From Clostridia bacterium (GTDB lineage Bacteria; Bacillota; Clostridia; DUPQ01), in contig JAFGQE010000085.1 of assembly GCA_016935835.1 (NCBI GenBank), forward strand, positions 1 to 35,106: a stretch of 35,106 nt of DNA. Reading direction: 5' to 3'. A program made the translations under genes and the position numbers. Every line of letters begins with the position of its first letter. Within the stretch, counting starts at the first letter, position 1. Below the pieces are notes generated by a model. It was not told where the DNA came from. It saw nothing but the letters and a program-made list of their open reading frames with translations, and made no database searches. Shown piece after piece: positions 17,046 to 26,580 of this stretch.

Positions 17046-19306
17046 CGGGAAAGCGAATACTTATAACTGCCATGGCCCTTGACATAGGTGGAGCCGAGAC
17101 TCATGTAGTTGAGCTTGCAAAAAAGCTCGCAGCTTATGGAAACAAGGTTCTGGTAGCTTCAAACGGCGGTATATTTGTCAAGGAAATAGAAGCGGCCGGC
17201 GTTTTGCACATCAAGGTTCCCCTGCATACAAAAAGTCCAGGCAGTCTCATAATGTCATACAGGATGCTGAGGAAGATAATAATACAAGACAGCATTGACA
17301 TAGTCCACGCCCATGCGAGGATACCGGCTTTCCTGTGCAGCATTCTTTGCAAGAAACTGAATGTTCCTTTTGTGACGACGGTTCACGCCGAATTCAGGAC
17401 ATCGATTTTCTTCAGGGCATTCACCCGATGGGGAAGCCACACGCTGTCTGTAAGCAAGGATATTAACGAATATCTTATAAAGAATTATAATTATGATCCT
17501 GCAAGGGCCGGGCTTACGGTAAATGGGATTAATGAAGAAGTCTTTTATCCAAGGGAGCCTGAGTCCGCCATACTGGGGGAATATAACATCAAGAAAGACG
17601 ACTTCATATTGACTACGATATGCCGGCTTGACAAAGGAAGTTCGAGAACGGTGTTTCTTCTGATGGATATTGCCCAGGAGCTAAGCGAGAAAATAGAGAA
17701 CCTCAGGATTTTTATAGTCGGCGGGGGCAGCCTGTATGACAGATTTCATGAAAAGGCTTTGGCGATAAATAAAAGGAGCGGACGGGGCCTTATAACTATG
17801 ACGGGCCCCAGAAGCGATGTTGAAAAGATCCTGTCCGTCACGGACATATTCACTGGAATAAGCAGGGCGGCGCTGGAAGCAATGGCAATGAGGATTCCCG
17901 TGGTGCTTTGCGGCGATTTCGGATACCTTGGGATCATGAATGAAAAGAACAGGGAAAAGGCCATAGAAACCAACATGACGTGCCGGGGAACGGCTGAACC
18001 CGAGGCTGGCAAACTCAAAGCAGACATACTGCTGCTATATGCCTCGGCGCAGACAAGGGAAGGAAACGCCGACCTGAATTATGAAACGGTCAGGAAGTAT
18101 TACACGGTTTCCAGAATGACCGATGACGCGGTGATGCTGTACAAGAGGGCGCTTAATGGGATGACATCCCCGCCGGGCTACTATCATGCCGTCATATCAG
18201 GATATTATGGATTTGAAAACAGCGGCGACGAAGCTATGCTCTCGTCCATAATCAAAGATCTGAAAAAAGCAAAAAATGACATACGGCTCCTGGTTCTTTC
18301 AAAGCGGCCTTCAGAGACAACGGCGGGCCATGGCGTCGCTTCCATCGGAAGGGCCAACCCTTTTTCCATTTCCAGGGCATTTGGCAAAACGGGAATGCTG
18401 ATCAGCGGAGGCGGAAACCTGATTCAGGACCTTACAAGCTTCCAGTCCATGCTTTACTACACGGGCCTGATGAATTATGCAAAGTACAGAGGCCTTAAAG
18501 TAATGATGTACGCCAATGGAATAGGGCCGCTGAAAAGAAAGACATCGGTTGCAATAGCCGCGAAGGTTCTTGACAAGGCTGACATTATAACCGTGAGAGA
18601 AAAAAATTCATATGACATGCTGGGGGAAATCGGTGTTTCAAAACCGGTTATAAGCATTACGGCCGACCCTGTCATGAGCTTTGAAAATCCACAGAGCGAC
18701 CGTGTCAGGGAGGCCCTTGAAAAACATGGAATACCCGGGGATGAAAGGACAGTCGTTATTTCGGTCCGCCCCTGGAAAGGGCTGGAAAGCGCATTTGCAT
18801 CCGTGTTTGCCGAAATCGCGGATTATATGTCGATGAAATATGGCCTTCTGCCTGTTTTCATATCCATGAATATCAAGAAGGATACAAGGGTTTCGGAGGA
18901 TATTATACAAAGAATGAAGTCAAGAGCCCTTCTTGTAAAGGATGAAGCAAATGCCATGAACCTTATCAGCATTATTTCAAAAGCAGAGATACTTGTCGGC
19001 ATGAGGCTTCACTCCCTGATATATGCGTCGCTGACCGGAACGCCCGGAATAGGCATAGTATACGATCCAAAAGTCAGGTATTTTATCGAAATGATGGAGC
19101 AGGTCGACGGGGGGCTGGTTGAAAATCTGAAATTTGAAGATATCAGCGGTACAATAGACCACATAATGTCCAACAGGGACGAATATGAAAAAAGATGCCG
19201 GGAAAACATGGTCAGGCTAAGGGCTCGGTCAGCTGAAAACGCAAGAATAGCCATTGATCTTCTTGAAAGGGATTCGGTAGTGCGGAAATGGATAGGAAAG
19301 CCATAA
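17042..19306 (+). CDS. csaB: Fusion of GT4-family glycosyltransferase (N-term) and CsaB-type polysaccharide pyruvyl transferase (C-term)
   Basis: N-term ALDIGGAETHVVELAKKLAAYGNKVLVAS, VHAHARIPAFLCS, GISRAALEAMAMRIPVVL; C-term VISGYYGFENSGDEAMLSSII, LISGGGNLIQDLTSFQSMLYY, MMYANGIGPLKRK, MRLHSLIYASLTGTPGIGIVYDPKV. One uninterrupted 754-aa ORF. Confidence 0.9.
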   Translation: MTGKRILITAMALDIGGAETHVVELAKKLAAYGNKVLVASNGGIFVKEIEAAGVLHIKVPLHTKSPGSLIMSYRMLRKIIIQDSIDIVHAHARIPAFLCSILCKKLNVPFVTTVHAEFRTSIFFRAFTRWGSHTLSVSKDINEYLIKNYNYDPARAGLTVNGINEEVFYPREPESAILGEYNIKKDDFILTTICRLDKGSSRTVFLLMDIAQELSEKIENLRIFIVGGGSLYDRFHEKALAINKRSGRGLITMTGPRSDVEKILSVTDIFTGISRAALEAMAMRIPVVLCGDFGYLGIMNEKNREKAIETNMTCRGTAEPEAGKLKADILLLYASAQTREGNADLNYETVRKYYTVSRMTDDAVMLYKRALNGMTSPPGYYHAVISGYYGFENSGDEAMLSSIIKDLKKAKNDIRLLVLSKRPSETTAGHGVASIGRANPFSISRAFGKTGMLISGGGNLIQDLTSFQSMLYYTGLMNYAKYRGLKVMMYANGIGPLKRKTSVAIAAKVLDKADIITVREKNSYDMLGEIGVSKPVISITADPVMSFENPQSDRVREALEKHGIPGDERTVVISVRPWKGLESAFASVFAEIADYMSMKYGLLPVFISMNIKKDTRVSEDIIQRMKSRALLVKDEANAMNLISIISKAEILVGMRLHSLIYASLTGTPGIGIVYDPKVRYFIEMMEQVDGGLVENLKFEDISGTIDHIMSNRDEYEKRCRENMVRLRARSAENARIAIDLLERDSVVRKWIGKP

Positions 19307-20853
19307 AAACAATAGGCTTCATGATGGCCGTAACGCTTGTAAGCAAACTCCTTGGCCTTGTAAGGGAGGTTTTCCTTGCCAGCTATTACGGAGCCGGACT
19401 CGAGGCGGCCGCCTTCTCCACCGCAGCCGACATACCCTTGAAATTTTTCGACCTGGCTTTTGGGGCGGCCGTTACATCCACGTTCATACCTGTATTCAAC
19501 AAATATCTGAAAAATGACGATGATTCCGGCGGGTTTTTATTCGCATCCAGATTTATAAACCTTATTTTTATATTGACGACGGCACTGGCGGTGCTGGGAA
19601 TGGTTTTCTCGAATCAGCTTATATCGCTCTTTCTGCCCGGGGGCAGTTCCCAGGTAAGGGAACTTGCGGCGCGTCTTCTTGTAATTCTTTTCCCTACCGC
19701 AATCCTGGCCGGCCTGACCTTCTCGATGATAAGCATTTTGCAGTCCATGAAGCAATTTACTGTTCCCGCAATGATAAGCCTGTTCCCAAACCTGATAACG
19801 ATAGGATATTTGATTTTTTTGAACAAACGTTTTGGCATAACGGGACTGGCGGTTGCATTTCTTTTGTCATGGGGGCTGCAGGCATTGATACAATTGCCTT
19901 TCATCAGTAAAAAGGGATTTGTCTATACTCCTTCCGTCAGCCTGAGGGACGCCGGCATAAGGAGTGTTTCTAAAATGGCGCTGCCTATACTTGTAAGCTC
20001 GTGGGTGCAGCCGGTATCGCTCTTCATGCTGGGTGCCTTTGCATCTTTTGCCGGGGATGAGTCGGTCGCCGCGATTAAATACGCCAACAGGCTTTATTTG
20101 ATCCTGGCGGGAATATTTGTATTCGCCATGATGAATTACCTTTTCCCGCTTATGTCAAGGCAGGCGGATGACGCTATTGCGGAAGATTATAAAAACACTT
20201 ACAGAAGGGCATTTGAAAATCTTTGTTTCTTTATCATCCCGCTTGCGCTGGCTGCATTCCTGCTCAGCCCGGCCTTGATTTCCATCGTATATGAAAGAGG
20301 CGCGTTCAATGAAGCCGCCTCCGGGCTTACAGCAAATGCTTTTGCTGGGTTTTCGCTGGCGATATTCGGATTTTCCCTGTATGAAATCACATCCAAGGCC
20401 TATTATGCGACAAGGAATGTTATTGCCCCAACAATAGCTTCGCTGATCGCATTGGCCGTTACATTCTCGTTGTCAGCGGCGGCTGTGTTCTGGCTGGATC
20501 TTGGAATAGGTTATATTAGCCTGTCATTTTCAATCGGCATAACGGCCGCGGCGATAACCCTGGTATTTATGTTCAATAAAAAAATGAATGGCCTTTTAAA
20601 GGGCAGAAGCATCGCGGAATTGCTTAAAAGCCTTTTGTCGGCGCTTTTTATGGGAATTGCAATATACTTAATTAAAATCATGGCAATTGACGGGGCGGCC
20701 AGGGAATTCTGGCCAAAGCTTGCGTTAACAATGGTTGCAGCGGTTTCGGGGGCGGCTGTTTATTTGATTTCCATGGCATTGTTGAAATCGCCGACATTCG
20801 CATATTATTACAAATGGGCGGAGCTAAAATTAAAGGGGAGGACGGACGGATGA
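19288..20853 (+). CDS. murJ: Lipid II flippase MurJ (MviN) family
   Basis: TIGFMMAVTLVSKLLGLVREVFLASYYGAGLEAAAFSTAADIPLKFFDLAFGAAVTSTFIPVFNKYL, and many TM helices. Confidence 0.93.
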   Translation: MDRKAIKTIGFMMAVTLVSKLLGLVREVFLASYYGAGLEAAAFSTAADIPLKFFDLAFGAAVTSTFIPVFNKYLKNDDDSGGFLFASRFINLIFILTTALAVLGMVFSNQLISLFLPGGSSQVRELAARLLVILFPTAILAGLTFSMISILQSMKQFTVPAMISLFPNLITIGYLIFLNKRFGITGLAVAFLLSWGLQALIQLPFISKKGFVYTPSVSLRDAGIRSVSKMALPILVSSWVQPVSLFMLGAFASFAGDESVAAIKYANRLYLILAGIFVFAMMNYLFPLMSRQADDAIAEDYKNTYRRAFENLCFFIIPLALAAFLLSPALISIVYERGAFNEAASGLTANAFAGFSLAIFGFSLYEITSKAYYATRNVIAPTIASLIALAVTFSLSAAAVFWLDLGIGYISLSFSIGITAAAITLVFMFNKKMNGLLKGRSIAELLKSLLSALFMGIAIYLIKIMAIDGAAREFWPKLALTMVAAVSGAAVYLISMALLKSPTFAYYYKWAELKLKGRTDG

Positions 20854-22742
20854 GCAGCATGATAATAAACGGACTGTCCGGCCTTTGGCTGAGGACCGAT
20901 AAAATAATACGAAGCAGTTTAACCTTCCGGCTGTTTACGATTGCATCGGATTTCATTGCAAGAGTCGCAAAGGGAAGTTTTATATATCGATATTTTACAA
21001 AGCCGGTGAAGTATGAAAACCCGGCTGTAAAAAGAAGCCTGGCATATAGGGCGCTTGCTTATGCATCCGGGAAATCGTCCGGATTTTTAACCAGGGCGGC
21101 CAACCGGCTGGCGGCTGCATTAAGAAGCAGTGTTATCCTTGCAAGAACCCATGACTTTTTTTTCAGAATTCATCTCCAGCCAACAAGAACGATAGGGCTT
21201 GCAACAGCGGCTGCGGCTGCGGCAATTTTGGCTTTGTCCGCAATTTTTATAAAAACATCTGTTTTGACCATTGCGGCATCGGCTTTTCTTGGGGTTGTCT
21301 CACTATTATTGTTTGTGTCTGGAAATACGCTTTGGGGGATAATTTGTGAAAGCATGACTTTCAGAATGTTTTTCGGGTCAACTTGCCCTTCTTTCGAAAA
21401 TGGCGGGAAACATTTGGAAAAATCCCAAAGACACCATATAATACCCGTCATGCTGGGAATCCTTGCAGGTTCCTTTTTGGTGTTTTTGCCTCCTTTATAT
21501 GCCGTGGCGGCAATTGCGGCGATACTGGGAATTCCAATGGTAATTGTCCGGCCGGTGACCGGTCTTGCCGCGCTGGCTGTTTCACTGGCCTTTATTCCGA
21601 CAACGGCGGCTGCAGGACTGATAATCGTTATCTGGGCCGGGGTTTTGCTTAATGCCGTTACGGGACGGATATCGTTAAGAGATGCATTTTTAAAAGGAAG
21701 GGCGGCCCTGGTATTTATTCTCATTATTCTTTCAGGAGGACTCATCTCGTTTGCCATTGCCGAAAGCATGCCGATAGCACTCATCTATATGCTTTTCATA
21801 TCGGCGGTTTTCCTGTTCATCATTCTTGTCAAAACCAAGGTTTTGCTGAAATCGTTGGTTTTATCAATTGTTCTGTCAGCACTGGGAACGGGGGTTATCG
21901 GTGTTTACCAATATGTCTCGGGGAATATTGAGATTGGCTGGATTGATTCTGAAATGTTCGAGGGCATGGTCAGGATTTACTCGACTTTTGAAAATCCAAA
22001 TGTATATGGAGAATATCTGCTTCTTGTAATTCCATTGTGCCTTGCACTGTTCTTTGGATCCGTCCGGAAGACATATAAGGTTTTCTGGATGGGGACCGGC
22101 ATTGTTCTGGCCGTCGCACTGCTGATGACAATGTCGCGGGGTTGCTGGATCGGCCTTGCAGCCGGAATAATACTATATTTTATAATAGCCGACAGGAGGT
22201 TCCTGTGGGTTTTGCCAATTGCCCTTGTCGCAATGCCTTTCGTGCTTCCGCAATCCGTACTCTCAAGGATCATGAGCGTGGGAAACCTTGAGGATTCGTC
22301 ATCTCTTTACAGGCTTTACATATGGCTCGGAACCTTTTCGATGCTCAGGGATTACTGGTTTACCGGGGTCGGCCTCGGGCCAAAGGCTTTCAGCGGGATT
22401 TACTCGGCATATGCATATAACGGGGTTCCCGCGCCGCATGCGCATAATCTTTTTCTTCATGTATTGAGTGAAACCGGAATCGCCGGATTGCTGGGGTTGA
22501 TCTGGGTATCGCTGACGGGATATAAAAACAGCATATCGACTTCTTTGAAAAAAAGAGGGTTTGATTTGCACCTGGGGGCCGCCTTGGCGGCTTCAATGAC
22601 AGGGTTCATTGTACAGGGCATGTTTGACAATGTATTTTATAATTACCGCGTATATCTTATGTTCTGGATAATAATCGCCTTTGCATATTCATATGCCCTG
22701 GCAGGTAAAAAAGGAAGTGTGGCTGATAATGAGCAGGATTAA
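20850..22742 (+). CDS. O-antigen ligase/polymerase (Wzy/WaaL-like) family membrane protein
   Basis: Multi-TM protein with TFENPNVYGEYLLLVIPLCLALF, TMSRGCWIGLAAGIILYFI, GVGLGPKAFSGIYSAYAYNGVPAPHAHNLFLHVLSETGIAGLLGL. Start at 20850 gives an ATGA overlap with murJ. Confidence 0.9.
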   Translation: MSSMIINGLSGLWLRTDKIIRSSLTFRLFTIASDFIARVAKGSFIYRYFTKPVKYENPAVKRSLAYRALAYASGKSSGFLTRAANRLAAALRSSVILARTHDFFFRIHLQPTRTIGLATAAAAAAILALSAIFIKTSVLTIAASAFLGVVSLLLFVSGNTLWGIICESMTFRMFFGSTCPSFENGGKHLEKSQRHHIIPVMLGILAGSFLVFLPPLYAVAAIAAILGIPMVIVRPVTGLAALAVSLAFIPTTAAAGLIIVIWAGVLLNAVTGRISLRDAFLKGRAALVFILIILSGGLISFAIAESMPIALIYMLFISAVFLFIILVKTKVLLKSLVLSIVLSALGTGVIGVYQYVSGNIEIGWIDSEMFEGMVRIYSTFENPNVYGEYLLLVIPLCLALFFGSVRKTYKVFWMGTGIVLAVALLMTMSRGCWIGLAAGIILYFIIADRRFLWVLPIALVAMPFVLPQSVLSRIMSVGNLEDSSSLYRLYIWLGTFSMLRDYWFTGVGLGPKAFSGIYSAYAYNGVPAPHAHNLFLHVLSETGIAGLLGLIWVSLTGYKNSISTSLKKRGFDLHLGAALAASMTGFIVQGMFDNVFYNYRVYLMFWIIIAFAYSYALAGKKGSVADNEQD

Positions 22743-23865
22743 AATAGTACATGTCATAACGGATACCAATATCGGGGGGGCGGGAAAGGTCCTGGAGAAT
22801 TATCTGTCTTGCTTTGACAGGGAAAAATTCGACATTTGCGTCGTTCTCCCGAGAAAAAGCACCCTTGCCGGAATACTTAAGAAAACACAAGCAACGGTGG
22901 TTGCCTTCGATGGGCTTAAGGGAAAGTCCATTGATATATTCTCCATAGTCCCGATGATCAGACTTTTCAAGAAACTGAAGCCGGATATAGTCCATACCCA
23001 TGCAAGTTTTACTTCAAGAATAGCCGCCCGCCTGTATGGAAAGTGCAGGATAGTATATACAAGGCATTGTGTATACCCGCCGTCGGGATTGATGAAAAGC
23101 CTTCCCGGGAAAATTGCCGGCAGGATGGTGTCTGCCCTTTTCTCGGATGCGGTCATTGCCATATCGCCGGCAGCCGCACAAAATTTGAGGGACACAGGAA
23201 TTTCGAAAAGGCGAATTCATGTAATGATGAACGGGACTGCGCCGCTCAAGCAGCTAACACCGGATGAAAAGGAAAATATAAGGGAAAAATACAAGATAGC
23301 GAAGGAAGACCGCGTGGCGGGCACGGTAAGCAGACTTGAACCGGACAAGGGTTTGCAATATTTCATCGAGGCTGCAAGAATCTGCCTGAATGAAAACAAG
23401 TGTATAAAATTCATTATATCCGGCAGCGGAAGCATGGAAAAGGAATTGAAGGATATGAGCGCCGATATGGAGGGCTCCATGATTTTCACGGGTTTTCTTG
23501 ATGATGTCTCGGAGACCGTAAATATCATCGATGTTTTTGTAAATGCCTCATATGGCACCGAAGCCTCCAGCATCTCGATACTTGAGGCGATGAGCCTTGG
23601 AAAACCGGTTGTGGCTACAAATTACGGGGGGAATCCATACCAGGTTGCCGACGGAGAAACGGGGCTGATCGTCCCGGTTAAAGATTCAGGGGCGATTGCA
23701 AAAGCCATACTTAAACTGCTGTCCGACAGGAATGCATACGACAGGCTTTCTGAAAATGCGGCAAGGGAATATAATATGAAATATACGGCGGATGCGATGA
23801 GCAGGAACATAGAGAAAATTTATATTGAGCTTGCTGGCACACGAAGGAAAAGAAGAGCTCTCTGA
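22729..23865 (+). CDS. Glycosyltransferase family 4
   Basis: KIVHVITDTNIGGAGKVLENYLSCFDREKFDICVVLP, DIVHTHASFTSRIAARLYGKCRIVYTRH, GTVSRLEPDKGLQYFIEAARI, VNASYGTEASSISILEAMSLGKPVVATNYGGNPYQV. Overlaps previous gene by 14 bp. Confidence 0.93.
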   Translation: MSRIKIVHVITDTNIGGAGKVLENYLSCFDREKFDICVVLPRKSTLAGILKKTQATVVAFDGLKGKSIDIFSIVPMIRLFKKLKPDIVHTHASFTSRIAARLYGKCRIVYTRHCVYPPSGLMKSLPGKIAGRMVSALFSDAVIAISPAAAQNLRDTGISKRRIHVMMNGTAPLKQLTPDEKENIREKYKIAKEDRVAGTVSRLEPDKGLQYFIEAARICLNENKCIKFIISGSGSMEKELKDMSADMEGSMIFTGFLDDVSETVNIIDVFVNASYGTEASSISILEAMSLGKPVVATNYGGNPYQVADGETGLIVPVKDSGAIAKAILKLLSDRNAYDRLSENAAREYNMKYTADAMSRNIEKIYIELAGTRRKRRAL

Positions 23866-23886
23866 AAAGGGGGCCGGGAGGCGGTT

Positions 23887-25755
23887 ATGTTCGAAAGATT
23901 TTTAGACGGGTACAGAAACCCTGAATATGAGCTGAACGATTTCATTGTCAGAAAGGCAATGGAAAAGCTCGAAGAAGAAGAAAAGGCAAAGGATAAGATC
24001 AAGACTGTAATTGAATGGGAGGAAAAAAGCAAGGAAATAAAGGACGGTTTCCTTGAATCAATAGGCGGGCTTGATTTTGAAAAATGCGAACTGAATCCAA
24101 TATATACCGGCGATATAAAAAAGCCGGGGTACATGATAAGAAAATTAATATTCCAAAGCATACCCGGATTTTATGTAACGGCCAACCTGTACATTCCCGG
24201 AAGCATTGAAAAACCTGTTCCCGCAATCCTGTTTTCCTGCGGGCACAGCAAGCCGGCCAAAGCCGAGCCAACGTACCAGCTGGCGGCGATTGAGCTGGTG
24301 CAAAACGGCATGGCGGTCCTGTGCGTCGACCCGCCCGGACAGGGAGAGATGATCCAGCTTCCGGACAGGGAGGACATAGACTGGGGGGTGCATGAGCATT
24401 CATACATGGGATTAAGCTGCACGCTGGCAGGAATGAATATAGCAAGGTACTTCATATGGGATCTTGTCAGGGCCCTTGATTTTCTTGAATCCCTTGACTT
24501 CGTCGACAAGGACAAAATCGGGGCGACCGGCAACTCGGGAGGGGGAACGCAGACGTCCTATATTTCACTGGTGGATGACAGGATAAAGGCCGCGGCGCCC
24601 GGATGCTACCTTAACGGCAGGAAGCAATATATTGTAAAGGGACATGCGCATGACAGCGAGCAAAATATTTTCGACTGCATGGGATTCGGACTTGATTACG
24701 GGGATTTCATAAGCTGCTTTGCTCCAAAGCCATTCACTGTACTTAGCCAGCAATATGACTTTTTCCCGATAGAAGGAGCCCTCTATTCGGTTAAAAGGGC
24801 AAAAAGAATATACGCACTTTATGGAAAGGAAGAAAATGCCGGGATTGTGATCGACAAGGAAATGCACGGGTTGTCTGATGTGCTAAGACGTGCCACGGCG
24901 GAATTTTTCACACGGCACTTCTTGAACAGGCCGTGCGACAAGGATATCAATCCTTACGAGCATGTTCTGGGAGAGGATGAACTAAAATGCACAGGCAGCG
25001 GTCAGGTTGTTTCGGAGTTTTCCGACGCCTTGTCGCTGGACAAGCTGATTTATGCGGATTACATTAAAAGAATCACAAGGAACGAGGCCCTGGAAGACAG
25101 GGTGCGTCATGCATTCAATATCAGGGATCATAAGAGGCGCCCGTTGGAAAGACGAATCAATCCATTTGATTTCGAAGGACGCATGGCGGAAAAAGTATTT
25201 TGGCTGTCGGAAGATGAAGTGTCAAATTCCGGAATTTATATAAACGGCAAGCCCACGGGGTATGTGACATATATGTTTTTCGAAGATGGAACGCATGATA
25301 TGGCAGCCAATAAAAAAGATATCGCCTCCATGTTAAACCGCGGGGATGTATTCGTCGTTGATGTAAGGGGAACAGGCGCGGTCAAGGGAGCCCGGATAAA
25401 CAATGCCCCCTATAACGGCATGTATGGCACGATTCATAAAATGAACAGCGACGCGATCATGTGCGGTACATCGCTCATGGAGATGAGAATTAATGATATT
25501 ATGCAAAGCCTGCTTCTTGCGGAGAAAAAAATTAATGCCGTATCATATGGAAATGCAGGGATTCCCGTACTTATTGCGGCATTTTTAAATCCACGCATAG
25601 AAAGCCTCAGGATTGAATCGGCCCCTGTTTCATTCGGGGAGATCATGGGATGCAGGGCTCCGTTTGACCCGGGAATTGAATCATTCGCAATGGCAAGGGC
25701 ATTTGATTGCGACGAACTGCGCGCAGCCATGGAGAAGGACGGACGATTGAAATAA
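23887..25755 (+). CDS. Large alpha/beta hydrolase (acetyl-xylan-esterase/CE-like), two tandem repeats
   Basis: FYVTANLYIPGSIEKPVPAILFSCGHSKP, VLCVDPPGQGEM, nucleophile elbow GATGNSGGGTQTSY, EMHGLS; second similar segment at the C-terminus. Confidence 0.78.
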   Translation: MFERFLDGYRNPEYELNDFIVRKAMEKLEEEEKAKDKIKTVIEWEEKSKEIKDGFLESIGGLDFEKCELNPIYTGDIKKPGYMIRKLIFQSIPGFYVTANLYIPGSIEKPVPAILFSCGHSKPAKAEPTYQLAAIELVQNGMAVLCVDPPGQGEMIQLPDREDIDWGVHEHSYMGLSCTLAGMNIARYFIWDLVRALDFLESLDFVDKDKIGATGNSGGGTQTSYISLVDDRIKAAAPGCYLNGRKQYIVKGHAHDSEQNIFDCMGFGLDYGDFISCFAPKPFTVLSQQYDFFPIEGALYSVKRAKRIYALYGKEENAGIVIDKEMHGLSDVLRRATAEFFTRHFLNRPCDKDINPYEHVLGEDELKCTGSGQVVSEFSDALSLDKLIYADYIKRITRNEALEDRVRHAFNIRDHKRRPLERRINPFDFEGRMAEKVFWLSEDEVSNSGIYINGKPTGYVTYMFFEDGTHDMAANKKDIASMLNRGDVFVVDVRGTGAVKGARINNAPYNGMYGTIHKMNSDAIMCGTSLMEMRINDIMQSLLLAEKKINAVSYGNAGIPVLIAAFLNPRIESLRIESAPVSFGEIMGCRAPFDPGIESFAMARAFDCDELRAAMEKDGRLK

Positions 25756-25807
25756 AAACATGCCGCGGACCGCTTTTTAAAACATGGAAAAACATCAGTC
25801 GCGTTGT

Positions 25808-25947
25808 TATAATTAGGGAGTGCTGTTAACAAAGGGATTTTAGATATTCAGCACCGGCGGCAGCCGGATGGACGAAAAACATACAGCATATGCGGGGTTT
25901 TAGTACATGACCATGATGCTCCGCTGAAAAATATCCCGGAGGTAAGG
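25808..25947 (+). promoter_or_regulatory. Candidate structured 5' leader of tdk with upstream TATAAT
   Basis: TATAAT at 25808-25813; perfect pairings GTGCTG(25820-25825)/CAGCAC(25849-25854), CCGGC(25854-25858)-GGCA-GCCGG(25863-25867), AGCAT(25885-25889)/ATGCT(25916-25920). Confidence 0.35.
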
Positions 25948-26580
25948 ATGCCCAAATTATATTACAGATATGCAGTGATGAATGCCGGAAAATCCACCCA
26001 GCTTTTGCAGATAGCACATGATTACGAAAGCAACAACGGGGAAAAGATACTTGCCCTCAAGCCCGAAAGCGATACAAAGGCGGACAATCACATAATTGCC
26101 AGGATCGGAAGCGACATGCTTAAAAGAAAATGTGATTTTCTGATTAAAAGGGACAGTAACTGGCTTTATGATGAAGTAGTGAAACATTCCGGGACCAAGG
26201 TTGTCCTTATAGACGAAGCCCAGTTTCTCAGCAAGGCCAATGTATGGGACTGCGCAAGGATTGTAACGCAGCTTGAGATTCCGGTGATATGCTTTGGACT
26301 CAAATGCGATTTCCGCGGCGAGCCTTTCGAGGGGAGTTCATATCTTTTTGCCCTGGCACAGGACATCGAGGAGGTGACCACAAGGGCGATTTGCAGAAGA
26401 AGTGAAAATCCTGTGAAAGCAACGGTAAACATGAGGCTTGTAAATGGAGTCCCTGCTTTCCGGGGCGGACAGCTTAGCATAGAGGGGGAGAACGATGTTG
26501 TGTATGAACCGGTATGCCTGAAGAAGTTCATGGAAATGTTCATTGCCGGAAACAACACTTATGGCGAAAAATATGAATGA
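25948..26580 (+). CDS. tdk: Thymidine kinase (type II, E. coli-like)
   Basis: LYYRYAVMNAGKSTQLLQIAHDYE (P-loop), VVLIDEAQFLSKANV, IPVICFGLKCDFRGEPFEGSSYLFALAQDIEEV. CGGAGG RBS. Confidence 0.93.
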   Translation: MPKLYYRYAVMNAGKSTQLLQIAHDYESNNGEKILALKPESDTKADNHIIARIGSDMLKRKCDFLIKRDSNWLYDEVVKHSGTKVVLIDEAQFLSKANVWDCARIVTQLEIPVICFGLKCDFRGEPFEGSSYLFALAQDIEEVTTRAICRRSENPVKATVNMRLVNGVPAFRGGQLSIEGENDVVYEPVCLKKFMEMFIAGNNTYGEKYE

